This document shows positions 43,179-51,611 of a stretch of DNA of 64,000 nt, piece after piece. Source of the stretch: Bacteroidetes bacterium UBA1947 (GTDB taxonomy: Bacteria; Bacteroidota; Bacteroidia; Chitinophagales; Chitinophagaceae); NCBI GenBank assembly GCA_002336915.1, contig DDET01000019.1, positions 111,667-175,666 of the forward strand, in the 5' to 3' direction. The stretch's first letter is position 1. Every line of letters starts with the position of its first letter. The notes under the pieces are model-generated. The model did not search any database. It was not told where the DNA came from and saw only the letters and a list, made by a program, of their open reading frames with translations. A program made the position numbers and the translations under genes.

Positions 43179-43937
43179 ATGGCGACAGGAAAAATCTACG
43201 CGGACCTAGTAAAGCTGAAAAGAAACGGCAAGAGCGGGTTTGCTGTATTGGTAGACCCTGATAAAATAGCCCCCTCGGATATGCCACATCTTGCAAAGTT
43301 GTGCAATGATGCGGGTGTGGATTACCTGCTGATGGGCGGGAGCCTTGTGGTGGCGCACCAGATAGATACCTGCATACAACGCTTTAAGGCGGATAGTGAC
43401 ATACCCGTGGTACTTTTCCCCGGCAGCCCGGCGCAGGTGACACCATATGCCGATGCACTTTTATACCTATCGCTAATATCAGGTCGCAATGCCGACCTGC
43501 TGATAGGGCAACATGTGGTATCTGCACCGATGGTAAAAGCGAGCAACCTGGAGGTGATATCGACAGGATATATGCTGATAGATGGCGGTGTACCAACAAC
43601 AGTATCGTACATGAGCCATGCAGCACCTATACCTACCAACAAACCGGATATAGCACTATGCACAGCATGGGCCGGTGAACTGCAAGGCAAGCACATCATC
43701 TACATGGACGCCGGCAGCGGTGCAAGAATGCCTGTGAGCGAAGAAATGATACATAAAGTGAGCTCGCATATTGATATTCCCCTTTTTGTGGGTGGCGGTA
43801 TCCATACGCCGGAGAAGGTATATGCTAATTGTAAGGCGGGGGCAAACATTGTGGTGGTGGGGAATGCTATTGAGCAAGATCCCTTCCTGATACGTGATTT
43901 AGCGCAGGCTACTAAAGAGGCTACGGCAAGAGTGTAG
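43179..43937 (+). CDS. Geranylgeranylglyceryl/heptaprenylglyceryl phosphate synthase family (PcrB/GGGPS)
   Basis: 252-residue TIM-barrel prenyltransferase. Recognised by FAVLVDPDKI (about 21-30), DYLLMGGSLVV, PVVLFPGSPAQVTPYADALLYLSLISGRNADLLIGQHV (about 78-115), STGYMLIDGGVPTTV, IYMDAGSGARMPV and FVGGGIHTPEKV. In archaea it attaches geranylgeranyl diphosphate to sn-glycerol-1-phosphate, the first step of ether-lipid synthesis; bacterial relatives use various prenyl lengths. Bacteroidota group members have been shown to have this activity, but their product's role is unclear. A Bacteroidota genome also needs a source of glycerol-1-phosphate, not visible here. Confidence 0.92.
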   Translation: MATGKIYADLVKLKRNGKSGFAVLVDPDKIAPSDMPHLAKLCNDAGVDYLLMGGSLVVAHQIDTCIQRFKADSDIPVVLFPGSPAQVTPYADALLYLSLISGRNADLLIGQHVVSAPMVKASNLEVISTGYMLIDGGVPTTVSYMSHAAPIPTNKPDIALCTAWAGELQGKHIIYMDAGSGARMPVSEEMIHKVSSHIDIPLFVGGGIHTPEKVYANCKAGANIVVVGNAIEQDPFLIRDLAQATKEATARV

Positions 43938-43964
43938 TTATAGAATTTTATGACGATAACAGGG

Positions 43965-43982
43965 GGCTCCTACGGAGCCTTT
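43965..43982 (-). terminator. Small hairpin between convergent genes
   Basis: Perfect 6-bp stem GGCTCC/GGAGCC with a 3-base loop, followed on the plus strand by TTT only. It lies between the GGGP synthase and nucleotidyltransferase genes; a weak terminator at best. Confidence 0.4.
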
Positions 43983-43988
43983 CGGTAC

Positions 43989-44702
43989 TTACTCAAACAG
44001 GTATGCCGCCTGCTCCAGGCTCTCCGGCTTACCTACGTCTATGAATATATTGCCTGTGTGGTCGTAACCTTTTATGATCTCGGTTTTAGCAAAGTGCAGG
44101 TAGACATCTATAAGGGAGAACTTACCTGTAAAAGGCATATCCAATACTCCTTTTGATAATACCTGCACGCCACTAAATGCAAATGGCTGCATCTCCATGA
44201 CCTCGCGGGATATTTTTTGCTCACCGGTGTTATTATTGGCCCAGCCGCAGAGCATCATGTATTCATCAAAGAGTAACTGGCGGCTTGAATCGCGTTTCAT
44301 TACGGCGAGTGTGGCAAAAGCTTCGCTGCTTTGGTGAAATTCTATCATCCTGCCCAGGTCGAGATTGGTGAGGATATCTACGTTCATCACTACAAACGCT
44401 TCTTCGCCCTCAAAAAATTGAGCTGCCTTAAGGAGGCCTCCACCAGTTTCCAGCACTTCTTCCCGCTCATCAGAAATAGTTATCCATGAACCAAAGCCAC
44501 TGTTATCACTCAGCACTTCTTCTATCTGCCCGGCAAAGTGGTGCACATTAATGATCACATCCTCTATCCCGTAACGCTGCAGGTATTTTAAGTTATGCTC
44601 CAGCAGCGTTTTGCCATTCACCTCGGCAAGCGCTTTGGGGTGGCTATCTGTAAATGGCTTAAGGCGTGTGCCCAGGCCTGCTGCGAAGAGCATTGCTTTC
44701 AT
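43989..44702 (-). CDS. Sugar-1-phosphate nucleotidyltransferase (MurU/RmlA-like)
   Basis: 237 residues from the ATG at 44702; a GTG start further upstream would be in the terminator of the neighbour. The nucleotide-binding GLGTRLKPFT (9-18) and PKAL start the fold, with GGGLLKAAQFF and VVMNVDILTN (metal-binding aspartate) in the centre. Transfers a nucleotide to a hexose or N-acetylmuramate 1-phosphate for cell-wall or polysaccharide precursors. Close to MurU (anhydro-recycling) in length, but no AmgK-type kinase gene is adjacent, so the substrate is unresolved. Confidence 0.88.
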   Translation of the reverse strand: MKAMLFAAGLGTRLKPFTDSHPKALAEVNGKTLLEHNLKYLQRYGIEDVIINVHHFAGQIEEVLSDNSGFGSWITISDEREEVLETGGGLLKAAQFFEGEEAFVVMNVDILTNLDLGRMIEFHQSSEAFATLAVMKRDSSRQLLFDEYMMLCGWANNNTGEQKISREVMEMQPFAFSGVQVLSKGVLDMPFTGKFSLIDVYLHFAKTEIIKGYDHTGNIFIDVGKPESLEQAAYLFE

Positions 44703-44746
44703 GCTGTAAATATAAACAATGGGGTGAGCTTTTAAGATCACGGAGC

Positions 44747-44778
44747 ACAAAAAAGCCGGCCCTTTGCCGGGCCGGCTT
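44747..44778 (-). terminator. Strong rho-independent terminator of the endonuclease gene
   Basis: Perfect 10-bp stem AAGCCGGCCC/GGGCCGGCTT with loop TTTGCC, followed on the minus strand by TTTTTTG. It is 25 bases beyond the stop of the endonuclease gene. Confidence 0.9.
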
Positions 44779-44803
44779 GTAGTTCGTACCCTTTAGGGTG
44801 GCG

Positions 44804-46162
44804 CTATTGTGTGGGACCGTTATCAACCTGTGCTTCTATAACACTTTGTGTAGTAGTAGAAACATTAGAGAGGAAATCGTAACCTGTAGCTGATTCGATG
44901 GCGTTAACTGTTGTGCGATAGAAACCCCATGGATGCCCGTTCACTGTCTGGTTATTAGGCATGTCTACCGCTATCACGCGGGTAGAAGTAGTGACACGGC
45001 TTACATCATTGCTGCCATTAGGTAATATCACTATCACTTTCCAAAAGTGTGAAGGGACATTGATCTGGCCGCCTGCAATAGTATTTGTAGTACCACCATT
45101 GCTACCATTGCCACCTGTACCATAGCCACCCGATATTATATACAGTTCATTGCCGCTTGTAGCCAGCGACCTGCAGTAATCTTCCAGATCTGCCCATACA
45201 AGCTGGTTAAGATTTGGTGCCTGTGGTGTGATGTTGGTCATCAGGAATGTTGCGGCATTGTCGGTGGCGTTGAGATTGCGATCGGCAGAAGGGCACATGT
45301 GGCCACGATCGAAACCGGTATTGGTGTAGTTTGATGTAGTGGCTTTGAAGAAACCTGCGGGCAATGAATTGTCACCGGTGAAGCAATCGCAACGGGGAGT
45401 GGTTCCCAGCCAGGCGGCGCTTAAATGCCAGCTTACCCAGTTGGCCATGCCTTTTGTATTATTATATGCAAGGACATATTGTGCTTTTACCATAAGATAG
45501 TTGTCGCTGTTGGTACCAGCGCCGCTTGGATTACCCATGCCCAAATTATCATCTTGCGTAGGGTTATTATTATTGTTGCTGTTGTCGATAATGCTGAAGT
45601 CATCAATATTCAGCCTGCCGCCGGAAAGCTTTTTGATCTCGAAACGCACATTGCCCGTAAGGCTGAGCGGGAATGTCGCGGTATTTAGGGTAGTAGAAGA
45701 TGTGGTAATGGTGCTGCCTGTTTGAGCCCATGAAGCACCGCTGTTGGTAGAATACCAGAGTTGCCATGTGCTGGAAGCATCAGTACCATACACCGCATGT
45801 TTTATGCTTACCTGCGTGGCGCCATTTGCTACATTGAATTGCATGCTTACGATACCGGTATTTTCGATACGGATACTTTTGCTGCCGTTCTTCCTGTCAT
45901 TGGCCAGGTTGCCGATCAGGGCATCATCCAATGTCCATGTACCGCTGGGCAGGCTAACATTCCCAATAGCATAGGCACCTTTGGTGCCCGATTCAAAAGT
46001 TTCGGGGAAATTGGCATATACAGCACTGCCGCCAAGTGAAGGTGCAGGATCAGCAGCCTGCTGCTGTGCAGACGGTGATACATTTTGCCTGCTTTCTTTG
46101 CTACAGTTGCTTAAGCCGATAAGCACAATAAATGATGAAAGTAAAATCGCGGTTTTTCTCAT
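44804..46162 (-). CDS. DNA/RNA non-specific endonuclease, secreted lipoprotein
   Basis: 452 residues from the ATG at 46162, which begins a signal peptide with lipobox (IGLSNC, Cys20); upstream codons are rejected. Residues about 50-205 form an extra beta-sandwich module (FPETFESGTKGAYAIG, WQLWYSTNSGASWAQTGS, FEIKKLSGGRLNIDDFSI). A low-complexity Asn linker follows. The nuclease domain (about 225-445) has the DRGHMCPSADR motif with catalytic His288, the metal-binding Asn in NITPQAPNLNQ and the C-terminal HPWGFYRTTVNAIES. It degrades DNA and RNA without sequence preference outside the cytoplasm, probably at the cell surface for nutrient scavenging. No immunity gene accompanies it, as is usual for a secreted scavenger nuclease. 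Confidence 0.93.
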   Translation of the reverse strand: MRKTAILLSSFIVLIGLSNCSKESRQNVSPSAQQQAADPAPSLGGSAVYANFPETFESGTKGAYAIGNVSLPSGTWTLDDALIGNLANDRKNGSKSIRIENTGIVSMQFNVANGATQVSIKHAVYGTDASSTWQLWYSTNSGASWAQTGSTITTSSTTLNTATFPLSLTGNVRFEIKKLSGGRLNIDDFSIIDNSNNNNNPTQDDNLGMGNPSGAGTNSDNYLMVKAQYVLAYNNTKGMANWVSWHLSAAWLGTTPRCDCFTGDNSLPAGFFKATTSNYTNTGFDRGHMCPSADRNLNATDNAATFLMTNITPQAPNLNQLVWADLEDYCRSLATSGNELYIISGGYGTGGNGSNGGTTNTIAGGQINVPSHFWKVIVILPNGSNDVSRVTTSTRVIAVDMPNNQTVNGHPWGFYRTTVNAIESATGYDFLSNVSTTTQSVIEAQVDNGPTQ

Positions 46163-46203
46163 TTTATATGATTTGCAACAATGATACTGCCGCAATATTA
46201 TCC

Positions 46204-46211
46204 CAAAAGTA
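46204..46211 (-). promoter_or_regulatory. -7 promoter element of the endonuclease gene
   Basis: On the minus strand TACTTTTG, exact TAnnTTTG, about 41 bases upstream of the ATG at 46162. Confidence 0.4.
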
Positions 46212-46338
46212 CCTGCATGTTAAGCCTGGATTACCAGTAGACAGGATGCCCGGAGCCTGCTTACCGATATGACCACTGTGTTAACCGATAAGATCTCAGT
46301 TTTGACCGAAAATGCAAGCTTCAGGAAACAGGAGCGTG

Positions 46339-46346
46339 TAGTTTTG
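46339..46346 (+). promoter_or_regulatory. -7 promoter element of the MBL-fold hydrolase gene
   Basis: TAGTTTTG, exact TAnnTTTG, 26 bases before the ATG at 46373. Confidence 0.45.
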
Positions 46347-46372
46347 CAGTTAAATTAGCAGACACTAAGAAT

Positions 46373-47371
46373 ATGAGCACCATCCCCGTATCCAGTAAAG
46401 AAGGCAGGAAATTCATTAATCCAATTCCCACACGAAGCGCAACGGGTAGTTTTGGGAAAATACTGAAAGAGTACCTGAAAGGAAAACAGGAACGCTTTCC
46501 TAAAATACCATTGGGGCCGTTTATTACTGATCGGGACGTATATGAAACCGCTCCTGCAAGCGGCCTGCGTGTAACATGGATGGGGCATTCATCACTATTG
46601 ATAGAAATAGACGGGAAAAGATTGCTGACCGATCCTGCCTGGGGGCACCGGGCATCATTCTCAAAATACTTCGGGCCGATACGTTTTTTTAAGACTCCCC
46701 TGGAACCATCACAATTGCCAAAGCTTGACGCCGTTGTTCTCTCACATGATCATTATGATCACCTTGACAAGTCGACAATAAAGCAAATGGTGGATACAGA
46801 TGTGCCTTTCTACTGCTCGCTGGGTGTGGGCAGCCATTTAATAAAATGGGGAATAAGCAAAAACAGGATAACAGAAATGGACTGGAGTGATACAGTGACA
46901 ATAGGCGGAGATATGAGCATTACTGCAACGCCTGCCCGGCATTTTTCGGGCAGGGGTATTGTAAACAGGAATGAGACGCTATGGTCCTCGTTCGTAATAA
47001 AGGGACATACACACAATATCTTCTTCGGGGCCGATTCCGGTTATTTTCCGGGTTTTAAAGATATAGGCGATTTTTACGGGCCCTTCGATCTGAGCATGCT
47101 GGAGATAGGCGCAGCAAACGAGAACTGGGCAGATATACACATGGGGCCTGAAAAGGCAAGCGATGCGCAGAAACTGCTGAACAGCAAAGTAATGATGCCG
47201 ATACACTGGGGCACCTTCAACCTGGCGACGCACGGCTGGCGTGAACCCATAGAGCAACTGCTGGAGTATGCGTTTGACAAGAACATCACATTATTTGCCC
47301 CCGAACCGGGCATACCCACTGAAGTAACACCGGAAGGGCACAACTCCTGGTGGTGGGAAAAAAATAAATAG
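46373..47371 (+). CDS. MBL-fold metallohydrolase (NAPE-PLD/UlaG-like)
   Basis: 332 residues. The zinc motif H125-x-H127-x-D129-H130 (SHDHYDHLD) is intact; the fold starts at VTWMGHSSLLIEIDGKRLLTDPAWG (about 67-91). Later ligands include H in TPARHFSGRG, D in GADSGYFPG and H in MPIHWGTF. This order is that of the N-acyl-phosphatidylethanolamine phospholipase D/RomA-like group, which cleaves phosphodiester or lactone bonds; bacterial substrates are unknown. No signal peptide. The N-terminal ~60 residues include family-specific Pro-rich segments. Confidence 0.9.
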   Translation: MSTIPVSSKEGRKFINPIPTRSATGSFGKILKEYLKGKQERFPKIPLGPFITDRDVYETAPASGLRVTWMGHSSLLIEIDGKRLLTDPAWGHRASFSKYFGPIRFFKTPLEPSQLPKLDAVVLSHDHYDHLDKSTIKQMVDTDVPFYCSLGVGSHLIKWGISKNRITEMDWSDTVTIGGDMSITATPARHFSGRGIVNRNETLWSSFVIKGHTHNIFFGADSGYFPGFKDIGDFYGPFDLSMLEIGAANENWADIHMGPEKASDAQKLLNSKVMMPIHWGTFNLATHGWREPIEQLLEYAFDKNITLFAPEPGIPTEVTPEGHNSWWWEKNK

Positions 47372-47414
47372 ACCTTTACTATTCTGCGTTCGAAAATTTT
47401 CTTGTTGTAAAATT

Positions 47415-47440
47415 TAGTCTATAATATAGACTAGTCTATA
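47415..47440 (+). promoter_or_regulatory. Triple inverted half-site operator (TAGTCTATA/TATAGACTA)
   Basis: TAGTCTATA at 47415-47423, TATAGACTA at 47425-47433 and TAGTCTATA again at 47432-47440. The first two form a 19-base perfect inverted repeat; the last two form a 16-base perfect palindrome. The site overlaps the promoter -7 box at 47437-47444, ahead of a gene pair that includes a winged-helix regulator. Confidence 0.75.
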
Positions 47441-47444
47441 TTTG
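47437..47444 (+). promoter_or_regulatory. -7 promoter element of the membrane protein/winged-helix pair
   Basis: TATATTTG, exact TAnnTTTG, 17 bases before the ATG at 47462; overlaps the last inverted half-site of the operator. Confidence 0.55.
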
Positions 47445-47461
47445 TTAAAAAATAAACAATT

Positions 47462-48061
47462 ATGGAAAACAACGAAAAGAACTTAACAGCTTTAGAAAGT
47501 ATAGAAGTAATTGAGCGGATGATAGATAATACGAGGACCAATTACGGCAAACAAAGAAGCTTCTATTACTTATTTTGGGGATGGCTGATATTGACAGCTA
47601 TTGTGCTGCAATATGCCCTGCTTTATTCGAAGTTTGCGGAATACAATTTCCTGCCCTGGCCTATATTAATGCCGCTGGGCATGGTCGTGAGCCTTGTATA
47701 CTCATATAAAGACAGGCAAAAAGAAAAGAACGAAACATACCTGAGCCATTTCTTCGGGGTCTTTTTCAGTACCGGAAGTTTACTATTCATCATTGGTGTA
47801 TTCATATGTGTTAACAACAACATCTCTCCCAATCCCCTTGTAATGTTGATATCGGGCGTGTATGGCATTGTTGCAGGCAGGTTGCTTAAGTTCAAACCTT
47901 TCATATTTGGCGGTATCGTCTTTCTTATATTGTCCGTCGCGGCAAATTATGTAGGAGGGGAAACCCAGTTATTGATGCTAGCTATTGGGATAGTTACGGG
48001 TTACTTAATACCGGGATATTTGCTGAGATCAAAATCAAAAGAAAATGCTGCAACCGCTTGA
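47462..48061 (+). CDS. Multi-pass membrane protein of unknown function, 199 aa
   Basis: About five to six hydrophobic helices (for example LFWGWLILTAIVLQYALLY, GVFFSTGSLLFIIGVFICV, LLMLAIGIVTGYLIPGYLL). The soluble N-terminus (ALESIEVIERMIDNTRTNYGKQRSF) is charged and helical. I recognise the layout from Bacteroidota membrane proteins paired with winged-helix regulators but know no function. The coding region overlaps the start of the winged-helix gene by 17 bases, and its own promoter is covered by a symmetric operator, so this is probably the protein whose level the regulator controls. Confidence 0.82.
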   Translation: MENNEKNLTALESIEVIERMIDNTRTNYGKQRSFYYLFWGWLILTAIVLQYALLYSKFAEYNFLPWPILMPLGMVVSLVYSYKDRQKEKNETYLSHFFGVFFSTGSLLFIIGVFICVNNNISPNPLVMLISGVYGIVAGRLLKFKPFIFGGIVFLILSVAANYVGGETQLLMLAIGIVTGYLIPGYLLRSKSKENAATA

Positions 48062-48332
48062 TCCTATATTACATTCGGAGCTGCGCCTTGCTATAGTATC
48101 ACTGCTGATGGCGGTAAAGGACGCCGATTTTGCATACCTGCAGGAGAAAACAAATGCAACAAACGGCAACCTGGGTGCGCAGATTAAAAAACTCGAGGAG
48201 ACTGGATACATTAAAGTAAGAAAGGGATATAGCAATAACAGGCCCCAGACAGTGTGCGAAATGACGGAAAAGGGGAAAAAAGCGTTTGCACAATACGTAA
48301 AAAATCTGAGGGACTATATTGACCGTGGTTAG
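48045..48332 (+). CDS. Winged-helix DNA-binding transcriptional regulator
   Basis: 95 residues, a single winged helix: helix 1 DPILHSELRLAIVSLLMAV, helix-turn-helix FAYLQEKTNATNGNLGAQIKKLEETGYI, then the wing VRKGYSNNRPQTVCEMTEKGKKAF. Related to the MarR-like small regulators common in Bacteroidota (winged helix DNA-binding domain family). No cofactor domain. The start codon is inside the upstream membrane protein gene, giving translational coupling. Likely target: the operator at 47415-47440, which would make the pair autoregulated. Confidence 0.9.
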   Translation: MLQPLDPILHSELRLAIVSLLMAVKDADFAYLQEKTNATNGNLGAQIKKLEETGYIKVRKGYSNNRPQTVCEMTEKGKKAFAQYVKNLRDYIDRG

Positions 48333-48433
48333 TACATGATAGGAGGGTAAATGATTTACCGACATAATAATTGCATTTACCGATGGCTTAAACTATTTAG
48401 CCGAAATAGATTTTACAGATGCCAAAGAGAAGA

Positions 48434-48441
48434 TAGCTTTG
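48434..48441 (+). promoter_or_regulatory. -7 promoter element of the second TonB-dependent receptor gene
   Basis: TAGCTTTG, exact TAnnTTTG, 19 bases before the ATG at 48461 and downstream of the winged-helix gene, so the receptor probably has its own promoter. Confidence 0.5.
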
Positions 48442-48460
48442 CAGCGTCAACAGATAAAAG

Positions 48461-50689
48461 ATGAACACATTACTACTAAAGAAGACGAATATAAAAGGCA
48501 GCAAGCGAAAGTGGCTTGTATTGCCATTATTCCTGTTAAGCAGCTTTGCCGGCATAGCACAGGTTACGATAAGCGGTAAGGTTGTAGACGACAAGGACAA
48601 ACCCGTAAGGGGTGCCAGTGTATCGCTGGACAATACGCTGGATGGCGCAAGTAGCGATAGCCTGGGTAACTTCAGGTTTACTACCGAAGAAAAAGGCAAC
48701 CAAACGATAGTGGCTACCGAAGTGAGCCACCAAGCCGCAGGCCAGCCTATAAATGTGGACAAAGATGTGACCGGGCTCGTGCTGAAGATGAAGGGCAATA
48801 AAGTACATGACCTGGACCAGGTGGTGATAACCGCCGGATCAATAGAAGCGACGAACGATAAGGATAAGACCGTACTGAAACCCCTTGATATAGTAACTAC
48901 AGCGGGCGCACAGGCAGATGTGGTAAAAGCCATACAGACACTGCCTGGCACACAACAAACGGGCACGGACAATGGTTTGTTTGTACGGGGCGGTGATGCA
49001 AGTGAGGCAGCTATAGTAATAGATGAAATGGTGGTGCAGAATGCATTTTTCGGTGGCCCTCCCGGGGTAGCTACCCGCAGCAGGTTCGGCCCATTTTCTT
49101 ACAAAGGCGTATCCTTTAGCAGCGGGGGGTATAGTGCACGCTATGGGCAGGCCCTTTCCAGTGTATTAGAACTGAACTCAAACGACATGCCCGATAAAAG
49201 CAATGTGAACTTAGGGCTGAATATGGCAGGCTTGTATGCATCGGGCGACCATGTGTGGAAAAATGCAAGCATAGAAGGTAGCGGCAACTATACCAATCTG
49301 ACACCCTTTTATAAAATAGCAAAGACCAATGTAGATTACTATGGCGTACCTATTGGCGGTGGTGCAGGTACACGCTTTGTGTGGAAACCTAATAAAGACG
49401 GCATATTTAAAGTGTCAGCCAATGGCACCTATTTTACTGCAGGCATTGGTATCCCTAACCCATTCAGGGCAACAGATCCAACTGCAGCCAAGACCATCAA
49501 CTATGGTATAAAAGAGCAGAACTATTATAGTAATGCATCGTATAGGCAGATGTTCAAGGACAAATTCAGCTTGTATACCGCGGTATCATATAGTTACAAC
49601 AAGTCGGACAACACGTTTGACACGATGGCTATACCGCAAAATGACCAACGGGCGCAATACCGCCTGGAAGGCAAATATTATGCAACGAGCAGGCTAGGGA
49701 TATTAGTGGGTGGTGAGTTCCAGTACTATAAAGTGGCTAAAACCTGGAGTATCTACCATTACGGGGTAGAGGAAACATCTGTAGCGGGCTACGCTGAAGC
49801 CGACTGGGCGCCGATGACATGGCTGGCCATAAGGCCCGGAGTACGCTTCGAGCATAGCCAGGTATTGCAAAAGAATAATGTTGCTCCACGTTTATCGCTA
49901 GCGATCAAGACAAGTACTTACAGCCAGGTATCGCTGGCGGGAGGCTACTTTTACCAAAACCCTGACAATACCTACCTGTACGGCAGCACACATTCAAACC
50001 TGAATTTCCAAAATGCGATACACTATATCGCCAACTGGCAAATGATAAAGAATGACCGCACGTTAAGAATAGAAGGCTATTATAAAGACTACAGGAGCCT
50101 CGTTAAACAGTATATTCCTTACAATCCCAATACTTATCAGAATATCATGTACGGGACCCTGTTGTCTAATCTTGGAAAGGGGTATGCCAAGGGTATAGAG
50201 CTATTCTGGCGCGACAAGAAATCGGTGAAGAACCTTGACTACTGGATATCTTACAGCTATATCGATACAAAAAGGAACTATGGCAGCTTCCCGGACAGTG
50301 TGGGAGAAGTTACACCAACTTTCATATCTGATCATAACCTGAACGTTATAGTAAAATACTTCATTGACAAGATACACACCAACATAAGTACTACATACAG
50401 TTTTGCCACGGGCAAACCCTATTACAACCCTAACCCAGGAGTAGCCTTCCTGAGCGAGCGCACGCCTAACTATCATAACCTGTCATTCACGGTGAGCTAT
50501 CTTACGCACATTAAGAAATGGTTTACGGTAGTATATGCGGGGCTGGATAATGCTACCAACCAGCATAACGTATTCGGATATACTTTTGAAACTGATGGCA
50601 GCAAATCAGAGGTGAAACCTGCATTATACCGCAGCTTTTTTATAGGCGCGAATTTCTCGCTCACAGAATTTAAAAAGGACGAATTATAA
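48461..50689 (+). CDS. TonB-dependent outer-membrane receptor (carboxypeptidase-like N-terminus)
   Basis: 742 residues, signal peptide with a longer n-region (GSKRKWLVLPLFLLSSFAGIA), carboxypeptidase regulatory-like domain at about 35-115 (TISGKVVDDKDKPVRGASVSLDN), plug at about 140-260 (QADVVKAIQTLPGTQQTGTDNGLFVRGGDASEAAIVIDEM) and a barrel ending FIGANFSLTEFKKDEL. The barrel is shorter than SusC-type receptors and resembles siderophore/vitamin-type FecA-like or Bacteroidota orphan receptors. Ligand unknown. Followed 32 bases later by a small exported protein, probably co-transcribed. Confidence 0.92.
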   Translation: MNTLLLKKTNIKGSKRKWLVLPLFLLSSFAGIAQVTISGKVVDDKDKPVRGASVSLDNTLDGASSDSLGNFRFTTEEKGNQTIVATEVSHQAAGQPINVDKDVTGLVLKMKGNKVHDLDQVVITAGSIEATNDKDKTVLKPLDIVTTAGAQADVVKAIQTLPGTQQTGTDNGLFVRGGDASEAAIVIDEMVVQNAFFGGPPGVATRSRFGPFSYKGVSFSSGGYSARYGQALSSVLELNSNDMPDKSNVNLGLNMAGLYASGDHVWKNASIEGSGNYTNLTPFYKIAKTNVDYYGVPIGGGAGTRFVWKPNKDGIFKVSANGTYFTAGIGIPNPFRATDPTAAKTINYGIKEQNYYSNASYRQMFKDKFSLYTAVSYSYNKSDNTFDTMAIPQNDQRAQYRLEGKYYATSRLGILVGGEFQYYKVAKTWSIYHYGVEETSVAGYAEADWAPMTWLAIRPGVRFEHSQVLQKNNVAPRLSLAIKTSTYSQVSLAGGYFYQNPDNTYLYGSTHSNLNFQNAIHYIANWQMIKNDRTLRIEGYYKDYRSLVKQYIPYNPNTYQNIMYGTLLSNLGKGYAKGIELFWRDKKSVKNLDYWISYSYIDTKRNYGSFPDSVGEVTPTFISDHNLNVIVKYFIDKIHTNISTTYSFATGKPYYNPNPGVAFLSERTPNYHNLSFTVSYLTHIKKWFTVVYAGLDNATNQHNVFGYTFETDGSKSEVKPALYRSFFIGANFSLTEFKKDEL

Positions 50690-50721
50690 AAACAACAACC
50701 ACTATATAAAAACAAATAACG

Positions 50722-51381
50722 ATGAGAACATTCATTTTGATCCTTGCCGCAGTAGCCTTCATGTTTGTGAATCGTGCACATGGGCAGGACTTTAAAAGCA
50801 CGCTGCAAAAAACATTTACCGCTTTTGACACAACGCGTGATCCGCAGAAGCAACTGGACGCAAGCAATAAATTATCACTGATAGCAAAAAAATTCAATGC
50901 TGAACCAATGGCACACTACTATGCTTCGCTGAGCAAAATAATATTATCGTATACCGATAAGCTGGAAGCAGCAAAACGTGACGCCTACCTTGATGAGGCA
51001 GATAAAGAATTTGAAGAGATGATGGCCATACTTGGCAAGCCAAATGACGAAACCTATGTACTGGCAGCATTTATTGCCAACGCACGCCTTGGTGTGGACG
51101 GCGCATCGCGCTGGCAGAAGTATGGCAAAATATCTGCGGACAACATGGAAAAAGCAAAAGAGATAAACCCAAATAACCCTCGCATGTATTACCTGCAGGG
51201 CACCAGCAAACGTTTTACACCTAAAATGTTTGGCGGCGGCAAAAAAGCGGCGCTCCCCTATTTCGAGAAAGCCGAGGGATTATTTGCCCAGGAAAAGGGG
51301 GATGATATCCTGAAGCCGAGCTGGGGAAAAAGCAACAACACATATTTTCTGAATGAGTGTAAGACCGAGGATAAGGACTGA
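50722..51381 (+). CDS. Exported helical hypothetical protein, 219 aa
   Basis: Signal peptide MRTFILILAAVAFMFVNRAHG. The mature part is all-helical, with TPR-like A/L patterns (LDASNKLSLIAKKFNAEPMAHYYASLSKIILSY, MEKAKEINPNNPRMYYLQGTSKRFTPKMFGGGKKAALPYFEKAEGLF). I know similar proteins behind TonB-dependent receptors in Bacteroidota but not their function. Second gene of the receptor operon, ending at a terminator. Confidence 0.8.
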   Translation: MRTFILILAAVAFMFVNRAHGQDFKSTLQKTFTAFDTTRDPQKQLDASNKLSLIAKKFNAEPMAHYYASLSKIILSYTDKLEAAKRDAYLDEADKEFEEMMAILGKPNDETYVLAAFIANARLGVDGASRWQKYGKISADNMEKAKEINPNNPRMYYLQGTSKRFTPKMFGGGKKAALPYFEKAEGLFAQEKGDDILKPSWGKSNNTYFLNECKTEDKD

Positions 51382-51399
51382 TAATGAATGGTTTAGTAA

Positions 51400-51433
51400 A
51401 ACAACCTGCCCCATGTTAGGGCCGGTTGTTTTT
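51400..51433 (+). terminator. Terminator of the second receptor operon
   Basis: Stem AACAACC (51400-51406) with GGTTGTT (51424-51430), plus an inner CCC/GGG pairing, followed by TTT. 18 bases after the stop of the operon's last gene. Confidence 0.75.
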
Positions 51434-51538
51434 ATATAAGGTACCCGTAAGTGCATGCTGGCATGGTTATTAATATATACATAGCCGAAGATAGATTTTA
51501 AATTTCCTTTCTCAATTTCTCTCAATTATTCCTCCCCC

Positions 51539-51571
51539 GAACGGAGTGGCACGGAAAGTGCCACTCCGTTC
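51539..51571. other. Perfect 14-bp stem hairpin upstream of a small exported protein gene
   Basis: GAACGGAGTGGCAC (51539-51552) pairs perfectly with 51558-51571 around a 5-base loop GGAAA, followed by TTCTTTTAATAA. Could be a second terminator in either direction, but it ends only 40 bases before the ATG at 51612, so a leader hairpin is equally possible. Confidence 0.6.
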
Positions 51572-51611
51572 TTCTTTTAATAAATACAAGCAATTTTTTA
51601 CTTTTATACGT

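Noticed and set aside
44804..46162. Toxin-type nuclease with an immunity partner
   Set aside because: The protein has a lipobox and an accessory beta domain but no toxin delivery domain, and no small immunity-like gene is adjacent. A scavenging nuclease fits better.
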